Shown piece after piece: positions 8,643-16,306 of a stretch of DNA of 29,847 bases. The DNA is from Ferrovibrio terrae_B. GTDB taxonomy: Bacteria; Pseudomonadota; Alphaproteobacteria; Ferrovibrionales; Ferrovibrionaceae. Where the stretch lies: positions 1-29,847 of the forward strand of contig NZ_CALRUC010000050.1 in NCBI RefSeq assembly GCF_943371255.1, given 5' to 3'. Position 1 is the stretch's first letter; the number at the start of each line of letters is the position of its first letter. A program made the position numbers and the translations under genes. The notes under the pieces were generated by a model. That model did not search any database and was not told the DNA's origin. It saw only the letters and a list, made by a program, of their open reading frames with translations.

Positions 8643-9407
8643 CTAGGACGTGGTCGCCTGCGATGCGGTGACCAGATCGACCGGCTGGTCGAGATCGAGG
8701 CCGGCTTTCTCGAAACCCTTGCGCCAGTCGTTCAGATGACGGCGCGTCCACAGCCGCGCCATCTCCTTGTCGCGCGTGCGCAGCGCCTGCACCAGCATGC
8801 GATGCGCTTCCACCAGGCGGCGCGCGCCCGCCACCGTGCCCTGCACCGCCACATGGGTGGTGGGATAGATCAGCATGTTGGAGGGTTCGCGCGCCATTTC
8901 CAGCACGCGGTTGCGGCCGGTCTTTTCCAGCAGCAGGTGGAATTCCGTGTCATAGGCCGCCACGGCCGCCGGGTCGTCCATCGCCGCCTCAGTGGCGTCG
9001 ATATTGGCATCGAGCCCGCGCATGTCGTCGTCGGTAGCGCGGTCGACCGCCAGATCGATGGTGGCCAGGCTGAGCGCCATGGTCGCTTCCCACAATTCGC
9101 GGAAGGTGACCTGGTGGAGCACCAGCGCGCGGCTGGCGCGGGTGGCGAGCTGGTCGTAATGCGGCAGACCGACGGCGAGCCGGCGGCTGGAATCGCGCTG
9201 CACCATGCCGCTCTGTTCGAGCAGGCGGATGCCTTCACGCACGGTCGACCGGTTGACGCCGAACTGGCGCACCAGCTGGGCCTCGGTGCCGATCGGATCG
9301 CCGGGGCGCAGGCGGCCGGACAGAATCTCGCGCTCGATCGCCTCGGCCACCATCTGGTAGGCCGGCACCGGCGTGATGCGCGCGAATTTCTCGGCGACCT
9401 CAGACAT
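8643..9407 (-). CDS. GntR family transcriptional regulator, FadR/FCD subfamily
   Basis: The 254-residue protein has an N-terminal winged helix-turn-helix at about residues 18-82 (IEREILSGRLRPGD, then QFGVNRSTVREGIRLLEQSGMV). The C-terminal helical FCD domain has the usual metal/ligand histidine positions in AYDTEFHLLL, EAHRML and RRHLND. FCD regulators usually bind a small organic acid and repress nearby catabolic or transport genes. The start at 9407 has a strong GGGGGG just upstream. The gene is divergent from the serine hydrolase gene at 9601, and the shared intergenic region contains a TTGTNNNACAA palindrome. It therefore probably controls that hydrolase, the following transporter operon and itself. 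The effector is unknown. Confidence 0.93.
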   Translation of the reverse strand: MSEVAEKFARITPVPAYQMVAEAIEREILSGRLRPGDPIGTEAQLVRQFGVNRSTVREGIRLLEQSGMVQRDSSRRLAVGLPHYDQLATRASRALVLHQVTFRELWEATMALSLATIDLAVDRATDDDMRGLDANIDATEAAMDDPAAVAAYDTEFHLLLEKTGRNRVLEMAREPSNMLIYPTTHVAVQGTVAGARRLVEAHRMLVQALRTRDKEMARLWTRRHLNDWRKGFEKAGLDLDQPVDLVTASQATTS

Positions 9408-9528
9408 TTACCCCCCGTAACAACCGGCAGTTGGCCGGACTTTCCAGAATCGTTTGAACTGCCAGCCCGGTATTTCTACCGGCCGAGACCTGCCACGGTC
9501 CAGCCATGGCGTCCCTGCAGGAGACTAT

Positions 9529-9557
9529 TTGACTTAGGTCGGATTGTCCGACAATCA
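9529..9557 (+). promoter_or_regulatory. candidate sigma70-type promoter for the hydrolase and transporter genes
   Basis: TTGACT (9529-9534) is a good -35 hexamer. CAATCA (9552-9557) follows after a 17-bp spacer and is a weak -10. The candidate GntR operator at 9542-9556 lies within the spacer and the -10, where a bound repressor would block RNA polymerase. The promoter is inferred from sequence alone. Confidence 0.4.
9542..9556. promoter_or_regulatory. candidate GntR/FCD operator
   Basis: GATTGTC-C-GACAATC is a perfect 7-bp palindrome around one central base. Its core TTGTCCGACAA fits the TNGTNNNACNA pattern known for FadR-subfamily GntR regulators. It lies in the intergenic region between the divergent gntR (start 9407) and the serine hydrolase gene (start 9601). 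Confidence 0.65.
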
Positions 9558-9600
9558 TAGTCGCCAAGCAAATATAAAAACGGTCCGGGAGGCCGCGCTG

Positions 9601-10884
9601 ATGAAAGTGTGCATATCCAGGCTGGCCGCCATGGCCGGCTTTGCCGCCCTTGCGCTCCATGCTCCGCTGACGCTGGCCGCAGAATTGCTGCCCAAAGCCG
9701 ATCCGGCCACGCTTGGCTTTGCGCCAGACCGCCTTGCCCGCATCAGCGCGCGCCTGAAGGCCGACTCGGAAGCGCAGGTCATTCCCGGCGCCGTGCTGCT
9801 GATCGCCCGCCAGGGCAAAATCGCCCATTTCGAGGCTGTCGGCCTGCAAGACCCGCAGACCAAGGCGCCGATGACGCGCGACAGCATTTTCCGCATCTAT
9901 TCGATGACCAAGCCGATCGTCACGGCGGCAGCGATGATGCAGGTGGAGGAAGGCCGCTATCACATCGGCGATCCGCTGGCCCGCTTCGTGCCCGCCTTCG
10001 CGAAGGTGCAGGTCGGCGTCGAGAAACCCGCCGCGGAAGCAGGCGGCAAGCCGACGCTGGAACTGGTGGCGCCGCGCCGCGCGATCAGCATCCAGGATCT
10101 GATGCGCCATACATCGGGCATCACCTATGGCTTCTTCGGTGTGGGCGCTGTGAAAGCGCTGTATGGCGATGTGCTGAAAGGCGATCCCGACAATGCCGAA
10201 TTCGCCGAGCGTATTGCAGCGCTGCCGCTGGCCTATCAGCCCGGCGCGGTGTGGGATTACAGCCATTCCACCGACATTCTCGGCCGCGTGGTGGAAGTCG
10301 TCGACAAGAAGCCGCTGAGCGCTGCGCTGAACGACCGCCTGCTCGGCCCGCTCGGCATGAAGGACACGGCCTTCTACGTCACCGATGCGGCCAAGCAGAG
10401 CCGCGTGGCCGAGCCGTTTGCCAATGACCGCAGCCTGGGCGGCGGCGTGGAATTCTTCGACCCGCGCCAGCGCGGCAAATTCGAAGGCGGCGGTGGCGGC
10501 CTGACCGGCACGGCGATGGATTACGCGCGTTTCCTGCAGATGCTGCTGGATGGCGGCACGCAGAACGGCAAGCGGTATTTAAGCCCGCGCATCCTCGCCT
10601 ATATGACCTCCGATCATATGGGCAGCGGCGTCACGCCCGGCCCGTATTACCTGCCGGGCCCCGGCTATGGTTTCGGTCTGGGCTTTGGCGTGCGCCTGGC
10701 CCCTGGCGTCTCGGCCGATCCCGGCAGCGCCGGCGACTATTACTGGGGCGGCGCCGGCGGCACCTATTTCTGGGTCGATCCGAAGGAAAAGATGTTCGTG
10801 GTCTTCATGATGCAGTCGCCCAAGCAGCGCCTGACCTACCGCGCCGCGATGCGCGACATGGTCTATGCCGCACTGGTGAAATGA
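9601..10884 (+). CDS. exported serine hydrolase, family VIII esterase / beta-lactamase fold
   Basis: The 427-residue protein starts at the ATG at 9601, with GGGAGG 8 nt upstream. The open frame extends further back into the operator region, but that start is unlikely. The N-terminus is a signal peptide (MKVCISRLAA...LTLAAE). The nucleophile motif S-x-x-K is SMTK at 101-104 (Ser101). The tyrosine motif is Y220-S-H, and a Gly-rich GGAGG at 383-387 stands where KTG or HGG occurs. This pattern is typical of EstB-like family VIII esterases and related amidases. It is only distantly similar to the hydrolase at 5922, so the two are not a recent duplication. It lies divergent from gntR and upstream of the second binding protein gene, which suggests joint control. 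The substrate is unknown. Confidence 0.9.
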   Translation: MKVCISRLAAMAGFAALALHAPLTLAAELLPKADPATLGFAPDRLARISARLKADSEAQVIPGAVLLIARQGKIAHFEAVGLQDPQTKAPMTRDSIFRIYSMTKPIVTAAAMMQVEEGRYHIGDPLARFVPAFAKVQVGVEKPAAEAGGKPTLELVAPRRAISIQDLMRHTSGITYGFFGVGAVKALYGDVLKGDPDNAEFAERIAALPLAYQPGAVWDYSHSTDILGRVVEVVDKKPLSAALNDRLLGPLGMKDTAFYVTDAAKQSRVAEPFANDRSLGGGVEFFDPRQRGKFEGGGGGLTGTAMDYARFLQMLLDGGTQNGKRYLSPRILAYMTSDHMGSGVTPGPYYLPGPGYGFGLGFGVRLAPGVSADPGSAGDYYWGGAGGTYFWVDPKEKMFVVFMMQSPKQRLTYRAAMRDMVYAALVK

Positions 10885-11096
10885 GCATGATCCAGACCAT
10901 CCTGACGCGACTGCGCAGCCTGCTGGCCGCGCTGCTGTCGCGCCGGCCACGGCCGGTTGCGTGCAACGCCATCCATATGCCGATTGCCAGTCACACCCGC
11001 CGCTATCCCGGCCGCTCGACCGCGCTTGATCTGCGCGTGAGCCAGGGCTGGATATCCGCGGAAAGACGGCAGGCTCATCAAGATCGTCGCGCCTGA
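10881..11096 (+). CDS. small basic hypothetical protein, doubtful
   Basis: A 71-residue frame starts at an ATG that overlaps the preceding hydrolase stop (ATGA), which suggests translational coupling. The product is rich in Arg and Ala (MSMIQTILTRLRSLLAALLSR), with a short amphipathic start and no recognised domain. Its TGA lies in the loop of a hairpin (8-bp stem, 11086-11093 with 11097-11104). No independent Shine-Dalgarno site is clear. It may be a real coupled small protein or chance coding in GC-rich spacer. The interval 10885-11175 contains nothing else I can support apart from the RBS of the next gene. Confidence 0.25.
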   Translation: MSMIQTILTRLRSLLAALLSRRPRPVACNAIHMPIASHTRRYPGRSTALDLRVSQGWISAERRQAHQDRRA

Positions 11097-11175
11097 GGCG
11101 CGACCAAAAGAATTCGCCGCACGGACGGCGGATCGGCGGACCGGAAGTCGCCGCAACAAACGGATGGAGGAAACA

Positions 11176-12423
11176 ATGCCCACTCGTCACGGGACAGCAT
11201 TGGCCGTCGCCGCGCTCGCGGCCGGCCTCAGCATGACAGCACCCGCCTGGTCGCAGGTGAAAATCGCATTCATCGATCCGCTGTCGGGCGCCATGGCGCC
11301 GATCGGCGAGCATGGCGTGAAGCATTTCCAGTACATGATCGACAAGATCAACGCCAAGGGCGGCGTCAACGGCCAGAAGATGGAGCTGCTGACCTATGAC
11401 AACAAGCTGAGCCCGCAGGAGACCGTGATCGCGGCGCAGAAGGCGATCGATGCCGGTGCGCGCATCCTCACACTGGGCAATGGCTCGGGCGCTGCGGCGG
11501 CGATGATCGATTTCGTCAACAAGCACAACGACCGCAATCCCGGCAAGGAAGTGGTCTATCTGAATTACGCCGCGGTGGACCCGGCCTTCACCAACGACAA
11601 ATGCAGCTACTGGCATTTCCGCTGGGATGCCCATAGCGACATCAAGATGCAGGCGCTGACCAGCTACATGAAGGGCAAGCCCAACATCAAGAAGGTCTAC
11701 CTGATCAACCAGGACTATTCCTTCGGTCATGCCGTGCGCAAGGCAGCCAACGAGATGCTGAAGGCGAAGCGACCCGATATCCAGATTGTCGGCGACGAGC
11801 TGCACCCGCTGGCCAAGATCACCGACTTCTCGCCCTATATCGCCAAGATCAAGGCGAGTGGTGCGGATAGCGTCATTACAGGAAACTGGGGCAGCGATAT
11901 CGCGCTGCTGCTGAAGGCCTCGGCCGATGCCGGCTTGCAGGTGGATTACTACACCTACTATGCCGGTGGCGCCGGCGGCCCGACTTCGGTGAAGCAGACC
12001 GGCCTGAAGGACAAGGTCTTCCAGATCACCGAAGGCATCGCCAACATCAACACGCCGGCCAACTATGCCTGGGAAGAAGACTTCCGCAAGAAATCGGCCG
12101 GCCATGGCTGGTGGTATCCGCGCGTGCGCAACGAGATGGAAATGCTCGCTGCCGCGATGAATGAAGCCAAGTCGAATAACCCCAAGGTGTTCGCCGAGAA
12201 GCTGCGCGGCATGAAGTACAAGAACATCTATGGCAAGGACACCTACATGCGCGCGGAAGACCACCAGTTCTTCCAGGATATCTATATCTCCGCGCTGACG
12301 CCGATGACCGGCGACATGAAGTTCGACGAGGAAAACACCGGCTGGGGCTGGAAGCTGACCGCGACCATTCCGATGGGCGAAACCGACGTCGCCACCAGCT
12401 GCAAGATGGCGAAGCCAAGCTGA
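11176..12423 (+). CDS. periplasmic binding protein of the LivHMGF-type ABC transporter
   Basis: The 415-residue product is read from the ATG at 11176, which has GGAGG 6 nt upstream. A start 12 nt earlier is in frame but would include the RBS. The signal peptide (MPTRHGTALAVAALAAGLSMTAPAWS) is followed by QVKIAFIDPLSGAMAPIGEHG, typical of type I periplasmic binding proteins for branched-chain amino acids, amides and related ligands. It is a paralogue of the protein encoded at 7138. It directly precedes livH, separated by a terminator-like hairpin, and so is the primary receptor of this transporter. The ligand cannot be deduced. Confidence 0.94.
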   Translation: MPTRHGTALAVAALAAGLSMTAPAWSQVKIAFIDPLSGAMAPIGEHGVKHFQYMIDKINAKGGVNGQKMELLTYDNKLSPQETVIAAQKAIDAGARILTLGNGSGAAAAMIDFVNKHNDRNPGKEVVYLNYAAVDPAFTNDKCSYWHFRWDAHSDIKMQALTSYMKGKPNIKKVYLINQDYSFGHAVRKAANEMLKAKRPDIQIVGDELHPLAKITDFSPYIAKIKASGADSVITGNWGSDIALLLKASADAGLQVDYYTYYAGGAGGPTSVKQTGLKDKVFQITEGIANINTPANYAWEEDFRKKSAGHGWWYPRVRNEMEMLAAAMNEAKSNNPKVFAEKLRGMKYKNIYGKDTYMRAEDHQFFQDIYISALTPMTGDMKFDEENTGWGWKLTATIPMGETDVATSCKMAKPS

Positions 12424-12440
12424 CGACGCTAGACTGAACG

Positions 12441-12470
12441 ACGGCCCCGGGTCACTCCGGGGCCGTTTCG
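12441..12470 (+). terminator. terminator or attenuator between binding protein gene and livH
   Basis: ACGGCCCCGG (12441-12450) pairs perfectly with CCGGGGCCGT (12457-12466) around GTCACT, and TTTCGTCTG follows. It sits 17 bp after the binding protein stop and 42 bp before livH. Partial termination here would make the receptor more abundant than the membrane components, a common arrangement in ABC operons. Confidence 0.75.
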
Positions 12471-12512
12471 TCTGCACTTTCTGCTGCGTTGCGTTACAGA
12501 CGGGGGCCCTGC

Positions 12513-13463
12513 TTGCTGGAACTGGTAATCTTCTCCACTTTGAATGGCGTGCTCTACGGCATGCTGCTGTTCCTGCTGGCCAGCGGCCTCACACTGATCT
12601 TCTCGATGATGGGCGTGCTGAATTTCGCCCATGCCAGCTTCTACATGCTGGGCGCCTATTTCGGCTTCCAGATCAGCCAGTGGCTCGGCTTCTGGGTCGC
12701 GCTGTTTGCAGCACCCGTGCTGGTCGGCCTGATCGGCGCCGCCGTGGAACGCTGGGGCCTGCGCACGGTGCATAAATGGGGCCATGTGCCCGAGCTGCTG
12801 TTCACCTTCGGCCTCGCCTTCGTGATCGAGGAACTGGTGCAGATGATCTGGGGCAAGCTGCCGGTGGATTATCGCGTGCCGGCGGCGCTCGATTTCTCGG
12901 CGTTTGAGCTGTTCGGCACCACCTATCCCGCCTTCCGCATGTTCATGCTGCTGATCTCGGTGGCGATCTTCATCGCCCTGCTGCTGGTACTGACCCGCTC
13001 GCGCATCGGCCTGATCATCCAGGCGGCGCTGACGCACCCGAACATGGTAGCGATGCTGGGCCACAACGTGCCCAAGGTGTTCATGATGGTGTTCGGCTTC
13101 GGCTCCGGCCTGGCCGCGATTGCCGGCGTGATTGCCGGCCCCGCCCTGGTGACGCAGCCGAGCATGGCCCATGTGCTGGGGCCGATCCTGTTTGTCGTCG
13201 TGGTGTTCGGCGGCCTGGGCTCGCTGCCCGGCGCCTTCATCGCCTCCTTGCTGATCGGCCTGATCCAGACTTTTGCCATCGCCGTCAACTATTCGATCGG
13301 CGATCTGATGACCACGATTGGCGTGGCCCGCCCGCTGCAGGGCACGCTGAGCGACCTGTGGCAGGTGACCGTCGCCCAGGTCGGCCCGGTGGTGCCGTAT
13401 CTGATGCTGGTGCTGATCCTGGTCTTCCGGCCCACCGGGCTGATGGGCACGCGGGAGTCGTGA
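12513..13463 (+). CDS. livH: branched-chain amino acid type ABC transporter permease LivH
   Basis: The 316-residue hydrophobic protein has about eight membrane segments and the LivH-type start LELVIFSTLNGVLYGMLLFLLASGLTLIFSMMGVLNFAHASFYMLG. The later VVVVFGGLGSLPGAFIASLLIGL block is the conserved permease loop that contacts the ATPase. I chose the TTG at 12513, which has GGGGG 6 nt upstream and gives the usual short N-terminus. The frame continues upstream to another TTG at 12489 without a better site. It forms the membrane pore together with LivM. The gene is followed by livM after 1 bp. Confidence 0.93.
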   Translation: MLELVIFSTLNGVLYGMLLFLLASGLTLIFSMMGVLNFAHASFYMLGAYFGFQISQWLGFWVALFAAPVLVGLIGAAVERWGLRTVHKWGHVPELLFTFGLAFVIEELVQMIWGKLPVDYRVPAALDFSAFELFGTTYPAFRMFMLLISVAIFIALLLVLTRSRIGLIIQAALTHPNMVAMLGHNVPKVFMMVFGFGSGLAAIAGVIAGPALVTQPSMAHVLGPILFVVVVFGGLGSLPGAFIASLLIGLIQTFAIAVNYSIGDLMTTIGVARPLQGTLSDLWQVTVAQVGPVVPYLMLVLILVFRPTGLMGTRES

Positions 13464-13464
13464 G

Positions 13465-14760
13465 ATGAGCGATACCACCGCCTCTGCCGCCGGCCGCAGC
13501 CTCTCGGCCATGGACATGCTCAAGCGCTACAGCATCTGGATCATCGCCGCCGCCATCATGCTGGTGCTGCCGAAGATCTTCACCTCGGGTGCAGCACTCA
13601 CCACCATGTGCCTGATGGGCATTATGATCGTGTTCTCGCTCAGCTATAACATGCTGCTGGGCCAGACCGGCATGCTGAGCTTCGGCCATGCGGTCTATTA
13701 CGGCCTCGGCGGCTTCCTCGCCGTGCATGCGATGAACACGATTGCCGGCGGCAAGCTGCCGATCCCGCTGCCCGTGGTGCCACTGGTCGGCGGCCTGATG
13801 GGTCTGGTGTTCGGCATCATCTTCGGTGCCGTTTCCACCCGCCGCGCCGGCACGGTGTTTGCCATGATCTCGCTGGGCCTGGGCGAACTGATCGCCTCGC
13901 TGTCGCTGATCCTGCGCGGCTTTTTCGGCGGCGAGGAAGGCATCACGGCAAACCGCACCAAGATGCTGACCTTCTGGGGCGTGCGCTTCGGGCCGCAGAT
14001 CGAGGTGTATTACCTGATCGCCGCCTGGTGTTTTGTCTGCATGGTGGCGATGTATGCCTTCACCCGCACGCCACTTGGCCGCCTGTGCAACGCGGTGCGC
14101 GACAATCCAGAACGCACCGAGTTCATCGGCTATTCCACCCAGATGGTGCGCTTCATCACCTTCTGCATTTCCGGCTTCTTCGCCGGCATCGCCGGCGGCC
14201 TGGCCGCGATCAATTTCGAGCTGATGAATGCAGTGAACATCTCCGGCGGGCAATCCGGCGTCGTGCTGCTGATGTCCTTCATCGGCGGCATCGGCCATTT
14301 TGCCGGACCGATCCTGGGCGCGATCATCGTCGTGCTGCTGCAGGTTTTCCTGAGCGATCTGACCGGCGCCTGGATGCTGTATTTCGGCCTGCTGTTCGTG
14401 CTGATGGTGATGTTCGCGCCCGGCGGCATGGCCGGCCTGGTGATGCTGCATCTGCCGCTGGCCCGCCGCGGCACCCTGCACCGCATGCTGCCCTGGTATG
14501 GCCTGATGGCGATTCCGGCGGCGATGGGACTGGGCGGGCTGATCGCGCTGATCGAGACCGCGCATCACCAGCTGGTGCGTACCGCCAACGACGGCCCGGC
14601 GATGACCCTGTTCGGCATCGCCTACAATTCCAACAGCATCCTGCCCTGGCTGGCGGCGCTGGGGCTGATCGGCGGCGCGCTGCTGCTGGGACGGAAATGG
14701 GGGCCGCAATTCGCCGATGCCTTCGGCACGGCCGCGCATGGTGCGGAGACCGGAAAATGA
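13465..14760 (+). CDS. livM: branched-chain amino acid type ABC transporter permease LivM, with C-terminal extension
   Basis: The 431-residue protein carries the LivM motifs SLSYNMLLGQTGMLSFGHAVYYGLGGF (about 58-84) and the ATPase-contact region SFIGGIGHFAGPILGA (271-286). The typical LivM core ends near MFAPGGMAGL (residue 325). Here about 95 further residues follow, with two more hydrophobic segments (near 344-362 and 405-420) and a short polar tail. This suggests extra membrane helices on the standard fold. The ATG at 13465 follows the livH stop by 1 bp and has GGGAG upstream. The stop overlaps the livG start (ATGA), which indicates tight translational coupling. Confidence 0.92.
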   Translation: MSDTTASAAGRSLSAMDMLKRYSIWIIAAAIMLVLPKIFTSGAALTTMCLMGIMIVFSLSYNMLLGQTGMLSFGHAVYYGLGGFLAVHAMNTIAGGKLPIPLPVVPLVGGLMGLVFGIIFGAVSTRRAGTVFAMISLGLGELIASLSLILRGFFGGEEGITANRTKMLTFWGVRFGPQIEVYYLIAAWCFVCMVAMYAFTRTPLGRLCNAVRDNPERTEFIGYSTQMVRFITFCISGFFAGIAGGLAAINFELMNAVNISGGQSGVVLLMSFIGGIGHFAGPILGAIIVVLLQVFLSDLTGAWMLYFGLLFVLMVMFAPGGMAGLVMLHLPLARRGTLHRMLPWYGLMAIPAAMGLGGLIALIETAHHQLVRTANDGPAMTLFGIAYNSNSILPWLAALGLIGGALLLGRKWGPQFADAFGTAAHGAETGK

Positions 14761-15512
14761 CCGCGCTTGCATTGCACGATATCCACAAGAGCTTCGGCAT
14801 CACGCCGATCATCCGCGGCGTGTCGCTGGCCGTGGGCAAGGGCGAACGCCATGCCATCATCGGCCCGAACGGTGCCGGCAAGTCGACATTGTTCCACCTG
14901 ATCTCCGGCCGCTTCGGTGTCAGTTCGGGCCGCATCGACCTGAATGGCGAAGACATCACCGGGCTGAAACCCTACGAGATCAACCGCCGCGGCCTGTCAC
15001 GCAGCTTCCAGGTCACCAACATCTTCCCCAAGATGACGGTGTTCGAGAATCTGCGCTGCGCCGTGCTGTGGCATCTGGGCTACCGCTATTCCTTCTGGCA
15101 TAACGTGCGCAAACTGAATGATGCCAATGATCGCGCCGATGTGATCCTGCAGCAGATCGGCCTGGCCGAGCGGGCCCAGTTCCCCGCCGGCATGCTGACC
15201 TATGCCGAGCAGCGCGCGCTGGAAATCGGTATCACCATTGCCGGCGGCGCCGGGGTGGTGATGCTGGACGAGCCGACAGCCGGCATGAGCCGTTCGGAGA
15301 CCGCGCATTTCGTCAACCTGATCCGCAAGGTGACCGAAGGCCGAACCCTCATCATGGTCGAACACGACATGGGCGTGGTGTTCGACCTGGCGGATCGCAT
15401 CTCGGTGCTGGTCTATGGCCAGATCATCGCATCTGACACGCCGGCCAACATCCGCAGCAACACGGCGGTGCAGGAAGCCTATCTGGGCCATGCACTGGAA
15501 GCGGAGCATTGA
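14757..15512 (+). CDS. livG: ABC transporter ATP-binding protein LivG, atypical signature motif
   Basis: The 251-residue ATPase starts at the ATG at 14757, overlapping the livM stop by 4 bp. The frame is open far upstream inside livM, but that is not coding. It has Walker A GPNGAGKST at 36-44, Q-loop Gln85, Walker B VVMLDE with D171-E172, and switch His203 (MVEHD). The ABC signature at 147-152 is LTYAEQ. Family members usually have L-x-Y-G-x-Q, so the conserved Gly is Ala here, and the following LEIARA-type sequence is LEIGIT. In the head-to-tail dimer this signature faces the Walker A of LivF, which is itself atypical. The protein probably couples ATP hydrolysis to transport at the cytoplasmic face. 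Confidence 0.93.
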   Translation: MTALALHDIHKSFGITPIIRGVSLAVGKGERHAIIGPNGAGKSTLFHLISGRFGVSSGRIDLNGEDITGLKPYEINRRGLSRSFQVTNIFPKMTVFENLRCAVLWHLGYRYSFWHNVRKLNDANDRADVILQQIGLAERAQFPAGMLTYAEQRALEIGITIAGGAGVVMLDEPTAGMSRSETAHFVNLIRKVTEGRTLIMVEHDMGVVFDLADRISVLVYGQIIASDTPANIRSNTAVQEAYLGHALEAEH

Positions 15513-15514
15513 CG

Positions 15515-16222
15515 ATGACTGAACCCATGCTGCAAGTGCGCGACCTGCACGCCTATTACGGCAAGAGCCATATCCTGCATGGCGTGAGTTTCGACGTGAA
15601 GCCGGGCGAGATCGTCTCGCTGCTCGGCCGCAACGGCGTCGGCCGCTCGACCACGATCAAGGCGATCATGGGTGACGTGCCGCCACAGGGTTCGATCGTC
15701 TTCAAGGGCAGGGAGATCGCCGGCTGCAAGCCGCATGAGATCGCCCGGCTGGGCCTTGGCTATGTGCCGGAGAACCGCGACATCTTCCCCGGCCTCACCG
15801 TGCGCGAGAATCTCTATCTCGGGCAGAAGACCACCAAGGGCGGCGGCCGCTGGAGCATGCAGGACATGTTCGACATCTTCCCGCGCCTGGAAGAGCGTGC
15901 CGATACCCAGGCCGGCGTGCTGTCGGGCGGTGAGCAGCAGATGCTGACCATGTGCCGCACCCTGATGGGCGATCCCGACCTGGTGATGGTGGACGAGCCG
16001 ACCGAGGGCCTGTCGCCGATGATGGTGGAAAAGGTCGGCGCCCTGCTGGAACGCATCGCCGCGCGCGGCGTGTCGATCCTGCTGGTCGAGCAGAAGCTGA
16101 CCATCGCGCTGAAGATCTGCCAGCGGCTGTATGTGATGGGCCATGGCCATATGGTGTTCGAGGGCACGCCGCAGCAGTTGAAGGACAACGCCGCCATCCG
16201 CAAGGAATGGCTGGAGGTGTAA
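15515..16222 (+). CDS. livF: ABC transporter ATP-binding protein LivF, Walker A Lys replaced by Arg
   Basis: The 235-residue ATPase starts at the ATG at 15515, 2 bp after the livG stop, with GGAG 8 nt upstream. Its Walker A is GRNGVGRST (38-46): the phosphate-binding Lys is Arg44 (CGC codon). The signature LSGGEQ (136-141) and Walker B VMVDE (D160-E161) are normal. The switch position is Gln193 (LVEQK), as is usual for LivF. Length is typical (about 235). I think Arg at this position also occurs in other proteobacterial LivF homologues, but I could not check. It closes the liv operon; no clear terminator follows before the next gene 84 bp downstream. Confidence 0.93.
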   Translation: MTEPMLQVRDLHAYYGKSHILHGVSFDVKPGEIVSLLGRNGVGRSTTIKAIMGDVPPQGSIVFKGREIAGCKPHEIARLGLGYVPENRDIFPGLTVRENLYLGQKTTKGGGRWSMQDMFDIFPRLEERADTQAGVLSGGEQQMLTMCRTLMGDPDLVMVDEPTEGLSPMMVEKVGALLERIAARGVSILLVEQKLTIALKICQRLYVMGHGHMVFEGTPQQLKDNAAIRKEWLEV

Positions 16223-16306
16223 CGCAAGGGTCGCAGATCAGGCTTGCATCGCTGCCTGTGCGTGCATCAGACTGGGCTCTGGCGCTCTCAGCAAAGGCCT
16301 GATCCC

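Noticed and set aside
10579..12477. Long open frame of 632 codons on the minus strand opposite hydrolase 2 and the binding protein
   Set aside because: It spans two real genes and the spacer between them, and has antisense-type composition with no domain.
14028..14756. Upstream extension of livG inside livM
   Set aside because: The frame is open, but the translation is Arg/His-rich and unrelated to ABC ATPases; the ATGA-coupled start at 14757 fits the family.
13285..14772. Long open frame of 495 codons opposite livM
   Set aside because: Composition is dominated by Gln, His, Ala and Arg from antisense reading of a membrane protein gene.
16236..16304. 8-bp inverted repeat GATCAGGC/GCCTGATC flanking the spacer before the SPFH gene
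   Set aside because: The arms are 53 bp apart and short enough to occur by chance; no further pairing supports a regulatory fold.
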